From positions 1 to 29,405 of the forward strand of contig CAMOVZ010000009.1 in NCBI GenBank assembly GCA_946628045.1: a DNA stretch of 29,405 nt, in the 5' to 3' direction. Made by a program: the position numbers and the translations under genes. The notes beneath the pieces were generated by a model, which did no database searches, was not told the DNA's origin, and saw only the letters and a program-made list of their open reading frames with translations. Position 1 is the first letter of the stretch, and every line of letters begins with the position of its first letter. The stretch comes from an uncultured Caryophanales bacterium (GTDB taxonomy: Bacteria; Bacillota_I; Bacilli_A; RF39; UBA660). Of this stretch, positions 7,376 to 16,459 are shown piece after piece.

Positions 7376-8356
7376 ATGAGTATAATTCCAGAAAAATTAA
7401 AAAAAGGTGATGAAATTAGAGTAATTGCCCCATCTAGAAGTATGAATCTATTAAGTGAAAAAACAATTAAAATAGCCACTTCTAGATTAGAAAAAATGGG
7501 CTTTAAAGTAACATTTGGAAAAAATGTTTCAAAGGTATTTGATAAAGAATATTCCTGTGCAACTATAGAAGATAGAGTAGAAGATTTACATGATGCTTTT
7601 AAAGATAAAAATGTAAAAGCAATTCTTACAGTAATAGGTGGATTTAATGTTAATCAAATATTAGATTATATAGATTATGATTTGATTAAAGAAAATCCTA
7701 AGATAATATGTGGATTTTCAGATATTACTGCCCTTACTAATGCTATATATGCAAAAACAGGATTAGTTACTTATAGTGGACCACATTATTCTAGTTTAGG
7801 TATGTTAAAAGGTTGCGAATACACAATAGAGTATTTTAAAAAGATGTTTATTGAAGATAATGAAATAGAAATTACTTCATCAAAAGAGTGGAGTGATGAT
7901 CATTGGTTCATTGATCAAGAAAATAGAAAAATGTTTAAAAATGAAGGAATGATAGAAATCAATAAAGGTAACTTTGAAGGTACCATTATTGGTGGCAATT
8001 TATGTACTTTAAATTTACTTCAAGGAACTAGCTATATGCCTAATGATGACAACATAGTTTTATTTATAGAAGATGATGAAATGGCTGGTAAAGACTTTAT
8101 AAGAGAATTTGATAGAAACCTTCAATCTTTACTACATTCACTAAAAGATAAAAAAATTAATGGAATTGTAGTAGGAAGAGCTCAAGTATCTAACGAAATG
8201 AATATAGATAAGTGGAAAACTATTTTTAAAACTAAAAAAGAATTAGAAAATATTCCTATAATAATAAATGCTGATTTTGGACACACAACTCCTATTTTTA
8301 CATTTCCTATAGGAGGATATATAAAAAAAGAAGACCAATTAATAATTGAAAACTAG
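7376..8356 (+). CDS. S66-family LD-carboxypeptidase / MccF-like serine peptidase
   Basis: A 326-aa cytosolic serine peptidase of family S66. The family trims L,D-peptide bonds of recycled murein peptides (LdcA) or cleaves microcin C-type antibiotics (MccF). The N-terminal domain has IAPSRSM and the nucleophile Ser115 in ICGFSDITAL. Further on are the acidic FIEDDE region and the catalytic His in ADFGHTTP (about 303) before the FPIGG end, giving a Ser-Glu-His set. ATG 7376 is chosen because it follows GGAAGTGAT. It leads a three-gene run with 8-9 base spacings. MccF-type immunity and LdcA-type recycling cannot be told apart from sequence alone. Confidence 0.9.
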   Translation: MSIIPEKLKKGDEIRVIAPSRSMNLLSEKTIKIATSRLEKMGFKVTFGKNVSKVFDKEYSCATIEDRVEDLHDAFKDKNVKAILTVIGGFNVNQILDYIDYDLIKENPKIICGFSDITALTNAIYAKTGLVTYSGPHYSSLGMLKGCEYTIEYFKKMFIEDNEIEITSSKEWSDDHWFIDQENRKMFKNEGMIEINKGNFEGTIIGGNLCTLNLLQGTSYMPNDDNIVLFIEDDEMAGKDFIREFDRNLQSLLHSLKDKKINGIVVGRAQVSNEMNIDKWKTIFKTKKELENIPIIINADFGHTTPIFTFPIGGYIKKEDQLIIEN

Positions 8357-8364
8357 GTGATATT

Positions 8365-8946
8365 ATGAAAAAAAATAATATAAAAACAGATGTTATTATG
8401 ATTATAATAATATCATTTATAGGTTATTGGTTTGAAGATATATGGATGGTTATAAGACATGGAGTATTAGATAATCGTAATATGTATCTACCATTTTTAC
8501 TAGGATATGGACTATTTATATTGGCCCTATATTATATTGTAGGATCTCCAAAAAAAATATTTAATAAACTAGAATTAAAAACACCAGTTTCTTTATTGGT
8601 ATATTTCTTAATATGTTTTATCCTTGTATCAGTAGGAGAACTATTATTAGGACTATTTGTAGAAAAAACAGGTGGTTATAGTTATTGGGACTATTCAAGT
8701 ATCCCATTACATATAACTAAATATACATCAGTTCCTACATCATGTGGTTTTGCATTAGTAATAACACTATTTATGAATTATATATTTGTGCCATTAAGAA
8801 ATAAAATAAGTAATATAGTAAATAAAATTCCAACAAGCATAGTAATAATACTATTACTAGCCTTGGTAATAGACTTTTTTGTAAGTTTCAGAAACATGTA
8901 TACAAATAATGGTAAGAATACATTATGGCAAATATTTTTTAGATAG
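8365..8946 (+). CDS. Putative ABC-transporter permease, PF06541 (CmpB) family membrane protein
   Basis: A 193-aa integral membrane protein with about five or six hydrophobic helices. It shares the layout of the two proteins at 25792 and 26408: a first helix with an acidic residue (IGYWFEDIW), a short loop before an LPF/LPW motif, then GELLLGLFVEKTGGYSYWDYS matching their LELLSGY...WTKSWDY block. The family is annotated as putative ABC transporter permease but its function is not established. It lies 8 bases behind the S66 peptidase and 9 before the next gene, so the three are co-transcribed. It is the most divergent of the three paralogs. Confidence 0.72.
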   Translation: MKKNNIKTDVIMIIIISFIGYWFEDIWMVIRHGVLDNRNMYLPFLLGYGLFILALYYIVGSPKKIFNKLELKTPVSLLVYFLICFILVSVGELLLGLFVEKTGGYSYWDYSSIPLHITKYTSVPTSCGFALVITLFMNYIFVPLRNKISNIVNKIPTSIVIILLLALVIDFFVSFRNMYTNNGKNTLWQIFFR

Positions 8947-8955
8947 GAGATAATT

Positions 8956-9468
8956 ATGAAAGAAGCACAAGAAATAATGAAAAAAATGAATGAAATAGAG
9001 TATGGCTGGGTAGATAAAGAAGGTAAACCACATATAAAACTACAAGGAATGGCAGAAAATTATCTACTTCAAACACCTGAAGAGTTAATAAAATCAAAAT
9101 TAGGAGTATGCTGGGATCAAGTAGAACTTGAAAGATATTATTTTAAAGAAAAAGGAATAGATATAAAATCATATTTTATAGTTTATTATGATAATAAAAG
9201 ATTTCCATGTCATACATTTATGTCATTTGAAAAAAATGGTAAATACTATTGGTTTGAACATGCTTGGGAATCTCATAGGGGAATAAAAGAATTTAATAGT
9301 GAAGAAGACTTATTAAAAGAAGTAAAAACTCACTTTATAGAATTAGAATTAAAAGATGAATATGATGAAGATTACTTAGTTATCTATAATTATGCTAAAC
9401 CTGATAAAAAACTAGGTACTATAGAATTTTATAATTACTGTGAAAAAGGTATTAAAGTAAAAATTTAA
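8956..9468 (+). CDS. Transglutaminase-like cysteine peptidase-fold protein
   Basis: A 170-aa protein with the arrangement of the bacterial transglutaminase-like superfamily: Cys52 in LGVCWDQVELER, His86 in FPCHTFMSF and an acidic residue, probably Glu101, in YYWFEHAW. These would form the Cys-His-acid triad. No signal peptide, so it is cytosolic. Members act as peptidases or amide-modifying enzymes; the substrate is not known. Last gene of the S66 peptidase unit; the terminator stem overlaps its 3' end. Confidence 0.75.
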   Translation: MKEAQEIMKKMNEIEYGWVDKEGKPHIKLQGMAENYLLQTPEELIKSKLGVCWDQVELERYYFKEKGIDIKSYFIVYYDNKRFPCHTFMSFEKNGKYYWFEHAWESHRGIKEFNSEEDLLKEVKTHFIELELKDEYDEDYLVIYNYAKPDKKLGTIEFYNYCEKGIKVKI

Positions 9469-9478
9469 TACTTTTTTT
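9443..9478 (+). terminator. Terminator overlapping the end of the transglutaminase-like gene
   Basis: Stem GTATTAAA / TTTAATAC (9449-9456 with 9464-9471) extended by A-T pairs, then seven T. The TAA stop is in the right arm. Confidence 0.88.
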
Positions 9479-9524
9479 GTGTCAAAAATTAATAATAAAC
9501 ATAAACTATTACGAGGAGGTTTAT

Positions 9525-9863
9525 ATGTTTCATATTGAATATTTACAAGAACTTTTAATTATTAGTATAGCATTGAGTGCTGTTACATGTGCAATAGTTC
9601 AAAAAACAAAATTCATATTTCAAAGTAGTAAATATATAGTAATCTATTCATTTTTTATTAATATGATAATAGGAATTGTTTTCTCTTTAACATTCACAGA
9701 TATTAGTTTACCTAATAGTTTATGGATAGGACTTTTTTCTTTTTTAGGAGCTGATTCTATTTATAAGTCTTTAGAAGGAAAAATATCCTCTTATAATGAT
9801 ATTTTAAATAGAAAAAATATAATTATTTCTAAAGATAATATTATAAATGAGGAGGATAAATAA
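9525..9863 (+). CDS. Phage-type holin, Hol118-like
   Basis: A 112-aa membrane protein with three hydrophobic segments (about 8-27, 38-57, 63-78) and a charged C-terminal tail. The layout and several positions resemble the Listeria phage A118 holin family: an acidic start followed by ELL, a helix ending at a KTK, a loop, then SLWIGLFSFLGADSIYKSLEG like the holin's WAGALAGAGGTGLFEQF end. Holins form membrane pores that release an endolysin. The next gene, overlapping by one base, is an M23 endolysin-like protein, which strongly supports the call. ATG 9525 follows a strong GAGGAGGT. No other phage genes are near. Confidence 0.68.
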   Translation: MFHIEYLQELLIISIALSAVTCAIVQKTKFIFQSSKYIVIYSFFINMIIGIVFSLTFTDISLPNSLWIGLFSFLGADSIYKSLEGKISSYNDILNRKNIIISKDNIINEEDK

Positions 9864-10519
9864 TGGAAAGGCCAATATTTCCTAGTAAATATATGCGAAT
9901 AACTCAAGGATATAATGAAGGAACACACAAAGATAGTTTCGCAATAGATAATGCAGATATTGATACAGGAAAAAGTCCTTTGTATGCACCGTTTACTGGA
10001 ATTATAAAAAAAATATACTCTAATGATGCTAATGAAGTATGGTTAGAAAGTATAGAAAAACAAGAATATCCTGATGGTACTATTGATTATATGACTATTA
10101 TGTTTGCTCATGATGATGATATAAGTGATTTGTTTGTAGGAAAAAGAATAAATAAAAATGAAATATTTTACAAAGAAGGAACAAAGGGAAATGCAAAAGG
10201 TGCACATTGCCATATAGAATGTGGAAAAGGCAAATTTCAAGGAACTGGTTGGCATAAAAATAATGCAGGATATTGGAGTATTAATAATGGTAAAAGCCCG
10301 GAAAAGTGCTTATGGATAGATGATAGTATAAAAATAATTGATAATCATGGTTATAATTTTAAAAAAATATCCACAAATACTGTGGATAATAATATAATAA
10401 ATAAAACTCCTGTGAATAAAATCGTAAAAGAATTTATTGCTCCTAAGACAGATTTATACGGAGTATATTTAAAAGAAAATCAAAAACTCATTATAGAACA
10501 AGTTCCAAAATCATCATAA
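9863..10519 (+). CDS. M23-family peptidoglycan endopeptidase (endolysin-like, no signal peptide)
   Basis: A 218-aa protein with the zinc set of M23 (lysostaphin-type) endopeptidases: His22 and Asp29 in THKDSFAID, His83 in MFAHDDD and the HxH pair His115/His117 in GAHCHIEC. This family cuts peptide cross-bridges in peptidoglycan. Lack of a signal peptide is typical of phage endolysins that leave through a holin, and the holin gene overlaps its start (TAATG). The last 60 or so residues (VKEFIAPKTDLYGVYL...) may bind the wall. The gene contains 23-bp inverted repeat copy 2. Its 3' end overlaps the convergent ZIP gene by 29 bases. Confidence 0.78.
   Translation: MERPIFPSKYMRITQGYNEGTHKDSFAIDNADIDTGKSPLYAPFTGIIKKIYSNDANEVWLESIEKQEYPDGTIDYMTIMFAHDDDISDLFVGKRINKNEIFYKEGTKGNAKGAHCHIECGKGKFQGTGWHKNNAGYWSINNGKSPEKCLWIDDSIKIIDNHGYNFKKISTNTVDNNIINKTPVNKIVKEFIAPKTDLYGVYLKENQKLIIEQVPKSS
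10367..10389. repeat. Inverted DnaA-box-like pair, copy 2 (in the M23 gene)
   Basis: ATATCCACA-aatac-TGTGGATAA. Eight-base arms TATCCACA / TGTGGATA are perfect. It encodes ISTNTVDN, using TCC and GTG, codons otherwise uncommon in this AT-rich DNA. Confidence 0.85.
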
Positions 10520-11285
10520 TAGAAAATCCTAACATTAATGCTAAGGCCATTAGGCCTTTTCTTTTATTTGCTTGTGATTCTGGAATTAACTCCATTACAA
10601 TAACAAATATCATAGCACCAGCAGTTAAAGATAAAACAAAAGGTAAAAAAGCCCTTATTTTTAAAACTAAAATAGCTCCCAATACCGCAAATATAGGCTC
10701 AACTATTGCACTAATAGAACCAAAAACAAATGATTTAAATCTAGATATACCATCACGTCTCATAGGTAAAGAAATAGCACTACCTTCAGGAAAATTTTGA
10801 ATAGCAATACCAATAGTTAAAGCAATAGAAGAAGCAAGACTAGCACTATTAAAATTATAAATAATAGAACCATAACTAACACCTAAAACCAATCCTTCTG
10901 GTATATTATGTAGCGTAATAGAAGAAAACAACATAATAGAACGTTTTAAATTACTAATAGATGTTTTACCTTTATTTTCAATTTTATTAAGTATTTTATC
11001 TCCAACATATAATAATAATCCACCGCAACTAAACCCACTAAATATAACTAACCATGTATTTAATATTAATTCATTAGAAATATTAATTGCTGGATTTAAT
11101 AAAGAAAAAAATGAAGCAGCTAACATAATCCCAGCAGAAATAGCTAACATCATATCCATTATATTCTTATTAACTGACTTAAAAAAGAATACTAAACTAG
11201 ACCCTAAAACAGTAATTAGAAATGTAAATACTCCAGCTATAAGGGCTTGATAAATAGGACTTAAATTAACAAAAAAATCAAACAA
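10491..11285 (-). CDS. ZIP-family divalent metal transporter
   Basis: A 264-aa membrane protein of the ZIP family (zinc, iron or manganese import in ZupT-like members). About eight hydrophobic helices are visible. The metal-site signatures are present: HNIPEG in the fourth helix and QNFPEG in the fifth, plus a late MELIPE. The start is TTG at 11285 with GGTGAT five bases upstream; no ATG fits as well. It runs opposite to its neighbours, and its 3' end overlaps the endolysin gene by 29 bases. Metal specificity cannot be read from sequence. Confidence 0.9.
   Translation of the reverse strand: MFDFFVNLSPIYQALIAGVFTFLITVLGSSLVFFFKSVNKNIMDMMLAISAGIMLAASFFSLLNPAINISNELILNTWLVIFSGFSCGGLLLYVGDKILNKIENKGKTSISNLKRSIMLFSSITLHNIPEGLVLGVSYGSIIYNFNSASLASSIALTIGIAIQNFPEGSAISLPMRRDGISRFKSFVFGSISAIVEPIFAVLGAILVLKIRAFLPFVLSLTAGAMIFVIVMELIPESQANKRKGLMALALMLGFSIMMILELVL
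10542..10565 (+). terminator. Terminator of the lysis cassette, inside the convergent ZIP gene
   Basis: Stem AAGGCC / GGCCTT with loop ATTA, then TTCTTTT on the plus strand. It lies 23 bases after the endolysin stop and within the last codons of the ZIP coding sequence. Confidence 0.7.
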
Positions 11286-11338
11286 TTTATATCACCATTA
11301 TAAATTATGCAAAAATATATTATTTGGTTAAAATTATA

Positions 11339-11367
11339 TTGTAAAATACTTGAAAAAAAGATATAAT
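11339..11367 (+). promoter_or_regulatory. Promoter of the type VII secretion locus
   Basis: TTGTAA (11339-11344), 17-base spacer, TATAAT (11362-11367). A standard vegetative promoter, unlike the extended -10 type common elsewhere in the window. The start codon is 39 bases further. Confidence 0.7.
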
Positions 11368-11406
11368 TAAATATAGAATGAAGAATAATATACGGGGTGA
11401 TATCTA

Positions 11407-14400
11407 GTGATAGTTAGATTGATTAAAAAGAAAAAAATTTATAACTTTTCTTTGCCATCAGAAGTATCTGGTAATTACTGGATTACCGATAATGATTATT
11501 TTGGAAATGTACGAAACCTTATAAATGTAGAAGAATATAATGGACAGTGGAAAATAAAAAGTGACTTTGAAACAAAAATAATGTCTGGAGATCAAGAAGT
11601 AGAATCAGCTATATTAAAAGATTATAGCTTATACTTTTTAAAAATAAATACAGACAATGAATATGTTATTTTATATTGTTCACCATCTATAGATGAAGAT
11701 GTATTAAGATTAAGATTAAATTCAACACAAGAAATAACAATAGGAAATGATAAAAAGAATACAATTTACTATAATTATCCATTAGTATCAAAACAACAAA
11801 CAAGATTAATTTATAATAATGATAAATGGGTAATTCAAGATTTAAATAGTAAATATGGAACTTATGTCAATAATGTAGCTATTACATCACAAGAATTAGA
11901 GTATGGTGATATTATTTTCATTATGGGATTAGAAATAATACCAATGAAAGATTCAATAGTAATTAATAATATTCCAAATCATATTCGAGTAGATGATGGA
12001 TTATTAATAAGAGAAGATGCAATTATTCAAAGACAAACAGAAGAAGATAATCCAGATGAAGAAAATATCGAATTTTACAGTGAAGATGACTATTTTTATA
12101 GAGCTCCAAGATTTAAAACTGGTATAGAAGAAACAGTAGTAGCAATAGATCCACCTCCAGCAGATCAAGAAGAGGATAAAACACCAGCTATATATACAAT
12201 AGGACCTATGCTTACAATGGCAATGATGTCAATGACAACAGGATATAATGCACTTGCTAGTGTACTTAATGGTACAGCAGATTTTGGTGCTGTTTTTCCT
12301 ACACTTTTAATTTCAGGTGCAATGATAGCAACAATGTTATTATGGCCAAATCTTCAAAAAAGATATCAAAATAAAGTAAGAAGAAAAGCAAGTAAAGAAA
12401 GAAAAGAAAAATATTTAAAGTATTTGGAAGAAAAGAAAGAAAAACTACAAAATGAAATGAAAATACAAAGACAAATTATGATAGATAATTATCTTCCATT
12501 ACAACAAGTAAAAGAAATAATATATGAAAAGAAAAGAAATCTATGGGAAAGAGAATTAGAACAAGATGATTTTCTAAATTTAAGACTGGGATTAGGAAGT
12601 ACTGAGTTTAAAGGAACATTAAGTATTCCAGAAGAACATTTTTCAGTAAAAGATGATGAATTACTAGAAGAAGTATTTAAAATAGGTGCTGAATCACGTA
12701 CACTAGAAAATGTACCAGTAACACTTAACTTTATTGAAAAAAATATAACAGCTATAATAGGTAATTCACAAAACAAACAACAATTTATAGAAGGATTATT
12801 ACTACAAATAATTACTTATCATAGTTATGAAGATTTAAAAATAGTAGTATTAACAAATGAACAAAATGCATCAAAATGGGAATATCTAAAAGTAGCTCCA
12901 CATAATTGGAGTGATGATAAACAAATGCGTTATTTCGCAACTAATTTAGATGAAGCAAAAGAAATATCTCTAGAATTAGAAAAAGAAATGCAAGCAAGAA
13001 AATTCCATGATAATAATGGAAAAATGGAATTAAGCAAAGATGATTACCATAAATATAAACCATACTATTTAATAATAACTGATGATTATAAAATGGTAAG
13101 AGATATAGAACTTGTTAAAGATGTATGTGAAATGCCAATAAATTTTGGATTTAGTTTAATAGTAATAAGCCCAAGATTAGTTAACATTCCAAATGAATGT
13201 AAAACATTTATAAGTATTGGAGATAAAAAATCAGGAATATTTGAAAATGAATTAGTTTCAAACAAACAAAAAGAGTTTGATGCTGACTTTGATCCAACAC
13301 TTAATATGTATGAATGTTGTAAGATAATAGCTAATATCCCAATAGATATATCAAAAGAAAATAGAGTTTTACCAAATAGTGTATCATTCCTAGAAATGTA
13401 TAATATTGGTATGGTAGAACAATTCAATATTTTAAGTAGATGGAAAAATAATGATCCTACTAAATCATTATCAGTTCCAGTAGGCATAGATAAATCAAAA
13501 GAATTATTTAAATTAGATTTACATGAAAAAGCTCATGGACCACATGGATTGATTGCTGGTATGACCGGAAGTGGTAAATCAGAATTTATTATTACATATA
13601 TTCTTTCAATGGCATTGAATTATCACCCATATGAAGTATCATTTATTTTAATTGACTATAAAGGTGGAGGATTAACAGGAGCTTTTGAAAATAGAGAAAC
13701 AGGAGTAAAATTACCACATTTAGCAGGAACAATTACAAACTTAGATACTGTTGAAATGAATAGATCATTAGCATCTATCCAATCAGAATTACGTAAAAGA
13801 CAAAGACTATTTAATGAAGCAAGAGATAAATTAAATGAAAGTACAATAGATATATATAAATATCAAAACTTATATAGAAGAGGATTAGTTGATACACCAA
13901 TATCTCATCTATTTATAATTTCAGATGAGTTTGCTGAATTAAAAGATCAACGTCCAGAATTTATGGATCAATTAATATCTACTGCAAGAATTGGACGTAG
14001 TTTAGGAGTTCACTTAATCCTAGCTACACAAAAACCTAGTGGAGTAGTAAATGATCAAATATGGTCAAACTCTAAATTTAGAATATGTTTAAAAGTACAA
14101 GATAAATCAGACTCTATGGATATGATTAAGTGTCCAGATGCTGCAGAATTAAAACAAACTGGTAGATTCTATCTACAAGTAGGTTATAATGAATTATTTG
14201 CATTAGGTCAAGCAGCATGGGCAGGAGCTCAATATTATCCAACAGAAAAGAGAAAGAAAAAAACAGACCAATCAATTAATATAGTTGATAATGTAGGTAA
14301 TACAATTAAACAATTAGATACAAGAATTGATGAATTTCAAACACCATCTCAAGGAGAAGAAATTACAAACATTATTAAATACATAGTTGATGAAGCAAAT

Positions 14401-15975
14401 AAAGAAAATATAAGAATAAACAAATTATGGCTAGATAGAATACCTGATGTAATTTATATTGATAAGTTAAAAGAAAAATATAATTATGAAGCAGTTAAAA
14501 ATATAATCAATCCAGTTATTGGAGAATATGACGATCCAGAAAATCAAGTTCAAAATATTCTTACACTACCACTTTCAGATGAAGGTAATACTGTTATTTA
14601 TGGTAGTGCTGGTAGTGGTAAAGAATTAATGTTATCAAGTATTATATATTCTACAATTACTACACATGATACTACAGAAGTTAATTTCTATATTATAGAT
14701 TTTGGAGCAGAAACACTTACTATGTTTAGACAAGCTCCACATGTAGGTGAAGTAATTCTTTCAAATGATACAGAAAAGATTGATAACTTATTTAAAATGA
14801 TTAATTCTATTATTGAAGAGAGAAAGAAAATCTTTATAGACTACAACGGTTCATATGAATTCTATATTAAACATGGTGGTAAACAAATACCATTTATCAC
14901 AATAGTAATTAATAATATAGAAGCATTTATAGAATCATATCCTGACTATGAAGATATGTTAGGTCAAATGACAAGAGATTGTTTAAAATATGGTGTATGC
15001 TTTGTAGTTACTACTAATGGAGCAAATACTATTAGATATCGTTTAAAACAAAACTTTAAACAAGGATTAGCTCTTCAATTTAATGATCCTAATGATTATG
15101 CAAATGTTATTCCAGGTGCTAGAAAGAAAGAACCTTCTAAAGCATATGGAAGAGGTTTAATAGGATTAGATAATGTATATGAATTCCAAACTGCATATTC
15201 ATATAAAGAAGAAAAGATGAGTGATTATATTAAAATTATTTCTAAAAAATTAAATGAAATATGTAAATATAAAGCACCTAGAATACCAATACTACCAGAA
15301 GTAGTTAATTCTGAATTTGTAAGTAGTTATTTAGGCTCTCTTGAAACTATTCCAATAGGAGTAGAAAAAGAAACACTAAATATATCTACTCTAGATTTAA
15401 AAAATACATTTATGTATAATATCACTGGTGATGATATATCAAATAATACTAGATTCATAAAAGGTTTAATTAATAACACATTAATGATGAATAATGCAGA
15501 ATGTATAGTCTTTGATACAAATAGTATATTAGGAGAAATTAATAGAGATCGTATAACTTATAGTAACGATATATGTCTTAAATCAATAGAAAGATTAAAA
15601 GAAATATATAATAGTAACGATCCAGAAAAGATTAATATATGTTTCATATATAATATTAATACTTTGTTAAATAAACTAAGTGCTACAGAAAAAGCTGGTT
15701 TTGTTGAATTAATTAATAGTTGTAAGAATAAAGGAAATATAAGAATATTTATAATTGATACAATAGATGCAATTAAAACAATGGCGTTTGAGCCATGGTA
15801 TAAACCAAATGTTGACTTCTCAGAAGGTATTTGGTTAGGTGATGGTATCGCAAATCAATTTACATTAAAAGTAACCACAAATGCTAGATTACTAAGAGCT
15901 GAAGTAGAACCAGGATTTGGATATATAATAAAAAAAGGAAAAGCTACTCTAATAAAATTAATGTCTGATGAATAG
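11407..15975 (+). CDS. essC: Type VIIb secretion ATPase EssC (FHA + three FtsK/SpoIIIE-type domains)
   Basis: EssC is the membrane motor of type VIIb secretion, moving WXG100 and LXG proteins. At 1522 aa it is close to known EssC length. It has a first FHA-like domain (about 1-95), a clear FHA core (110-160: ITIGNDKKN...VSKQQTRLIY...LNSKYGTYVNN) and two membrane helices (about 261-285 and 294-314). ATPase D1 has Walker A GMTGSGKS (718-725) and Walker B IISDEFAE (Asp840/Glu841). D2 has GSAGSGKE (1066-1073), with Glu instead of Ser/Thr after Lys. D3 keeps only a vestigial nucleotide site near 1340. The start is GTG 11407 behind GGGGTGA. Three small genes follow closely in one operon. Confidence 0.95.
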   Translation: MIVRLIKKKKIYNFSLPSEVSGNYWITDNDYFGNVRNLINVEEYNGQWKIKSDFETKIMSGDQEVESAILKDYSLYFLKINTDNEYVILYCSPSIDEDVLRLRLNSTQEITIGNDKKNTIYYNYPLVSKQQTRLIYNNDKWVIQDLNSKYGTYVNNVAITSQELEYGDIIFIMGLEIIPMKDSIVINNIPNHIRVDDGLLIREDAIIQRQTEEDNPDEENIEFYSEDDYFYRAPRFKTGIEETVVAIDPPPADQEEDKTPAIYTIGPMLTMAMMSMTTGYNALASVLNGTADFGAVFPTLLISGAMIATMLLWPNLQKRYQNKVRRKASKERKEKYLKYLEEKKEKLQNEMKIQRQIMIDNYLPLQQVKEIIYEKKRNLWERELEQDDFLNLRLGLGSTEFKGTLSIPEEHFSVKDDELLEEVFKIGAESRTLENVPVTLNFIEKNITAIIGNSQNKQQFIEGLLLQIITYHSYEDLKIVVLTNEQNASKWEYLKVAPHNWSDDKQMRYFATNLDEAKEISLELEKEMQARKFHDNNGKMELSKDDYHKYKPYYLIITDDYKMVRDIELVKDVCEMPINFGFSLIVISPRLVNIPNECKTFISIGDKKSGIFENELVSNKQKEFDADFDPTLNMYECCKIIANIPIDISKENRVLPNSVSFLEMYNIGMVEQFNILSRWKNNDPTKSLSVPVGIDKSKELFKLDLHEKAHGPHGLIAGMTGSGKSEFIITYILSMALNYHPYEVSFILIDYKGGGLTGAFENRETGVKLPHLAGTITNLDTVEMNRSLASIQSELRKRQRLFNEARDKLNESTIDIYKYQNLYRRGLVDTPISHLFIISDEFAELKDQRPEFMDQLISTARIGRSLGVHLILATQKPSGVVNDQIWSNSKFRICLKVQDKSDSMDMIKCPDAAELKQTGRFYLQVGYNELFALGQAAWAGAQYYPTEKRKKKTDQSINIVDNVGNTIKQLDTRIDEFQTPSQGEEITNIIKYIVDEANKENIRINKLWLDRIPDVIYIDKLKEKYNYEAVKNIINPVIGEYDDPENQVQNILTLPLSDEGNTVIYGSAGSGKELMLSSIIYSTITTHDTTEVNFYIIDFGAETLTMFRQAPHVGEVILSNDTEKIDNLFKMINSIIEERKKIFIDYNGSYEFYIKHGGKQIPFITIVINNIEAFIESYPDYEDMLGQMTRDCLKYGVCFVVTTNGANTIRYRLKQNFKQGLALQFNDPNDYANVIPGARKKEPSKAYGRGLIGLDNVYEFQTAYSYKEEKMSDYIKIISKKLNEICKYKAPRIPILPEVVNSEFVSSYLGSLETIPIGVEKETLNISTLDLKNTFMYNITGDDISNNTRFIKGLINNTLMMNNAECIVFDTNSILGEINRDRITYSNDICLKSIERLKEIYNSNDPEKINICFIYNINTLLNKLSATEKAGFVELINSCKNKGNIRIFIIDTIDAIKTMAFEPWYKPNVDFSEGIWLGDGIANQFTLKVTTNARLLRAEVEPGFGYIIKKGKATLIKLMSDE

Positions 15976-15984
15976 GAGATAATT

Positions 15985-16242
15985 ATGAATAAGAATAAAA
16001 TATTAATAGAATTAGAAATACCTTTAATAGAAAAAAAATATGATTTATTTATTCCTATAAATAAAAAAGTAGGCACAATAAAAAAATTAATAGAAAATGC
16101 CTTAGTAGAACTAATAGATAATGATTATAAAATTAGAGAAGATACAAACCTTTATAGTAAAGATACTGGTGAAATATATGATGTCAATAAAACAGTAAGA
16201 GACACAGACTTACAAAATGGTTCTAGAGTAATATTAATATAG
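15985..16242 (+). CDS. esaB: YukD/EsaB-like ubiquitin-fold protein of type VII secretion
   Basis: An 85-aa protein with the size and pattern of YukD/EsaB: an N-terminal beta hairpin (ILIELEIPLIEKKYDLFIP), a helix around GTIKKLIENAL and a C-terminal strand ending NGSRVILI, as in the ubiquitin-like fold. It lacks a C-terminal Gly-Gly. EsaB is a cytosolic regulator or accessory factor of the system. It follows essC after nine bases with an AGGAGAT ribosome binding site, the expected neighbourhood. Confidence 0.88.
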   Translation: MNKNKILIELEIPLIEKKYDLFIPINKKVGTIKKLIENALVELIDNDYKIREDTNLYSKDTGEIYDVNKTVRDTDLQNGSRVILI

Positions 16243-16252
16243 GAGGGATATT

Positions 16253-16459
16253 ATGTCAGATTATAATGCATATGTAACTTCAGTAAATAAAATATTTGAT
16301 TATTTATCTAAAATGAAAGTTGGATGGAGTAGTTTAGATAATAAGAATTATATTGAAAGTATTGAAGAATACAAACAAGTAGTAATAGAAAATGCAGAAA
16401 AGTTTAAAACTGATGTAAATGAAGTTGAAACATTGGAGGCATTAGGAAATGATAGATAA
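16253..16459 (+). CDS. Small WXG100-like protein, candidate type VII substrate
   Basis: A 68-aa all-helical protein. It has a helix (VTSVNKIFDYLSKMKVG), a turn with WSSLD in the place of the WxG motif, then a second helix (NYIESIEEYKQVVIENAEKF). This is the helical-hairpin plan of WXG100 proteins, but it is shorter than 100 aa and the Gly is Ser. The terminal YxxxD/E export signal is not obvious; VNEVE is near the end. AGGAGG ribosome binding site. It overlaps the next gene by 11 bases, suggesting a hetero-pair. The role as EsxA-type substrate is inferred from place and shape. Confidence 0.6.
   Translation: MSDYNAYVTSVNKIFDYLSKMKVGWSSLDNKNYIESIEEYKQVVIENAEKFKTDVNEVETLEALGNDR

Noticed and set aside
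9525..10519. A prophage at the holin-endolysin pair
   Set aside because: No integrase, terminase, capsid, tail or attachment-site repeats are visible around it, and base composition does not change.
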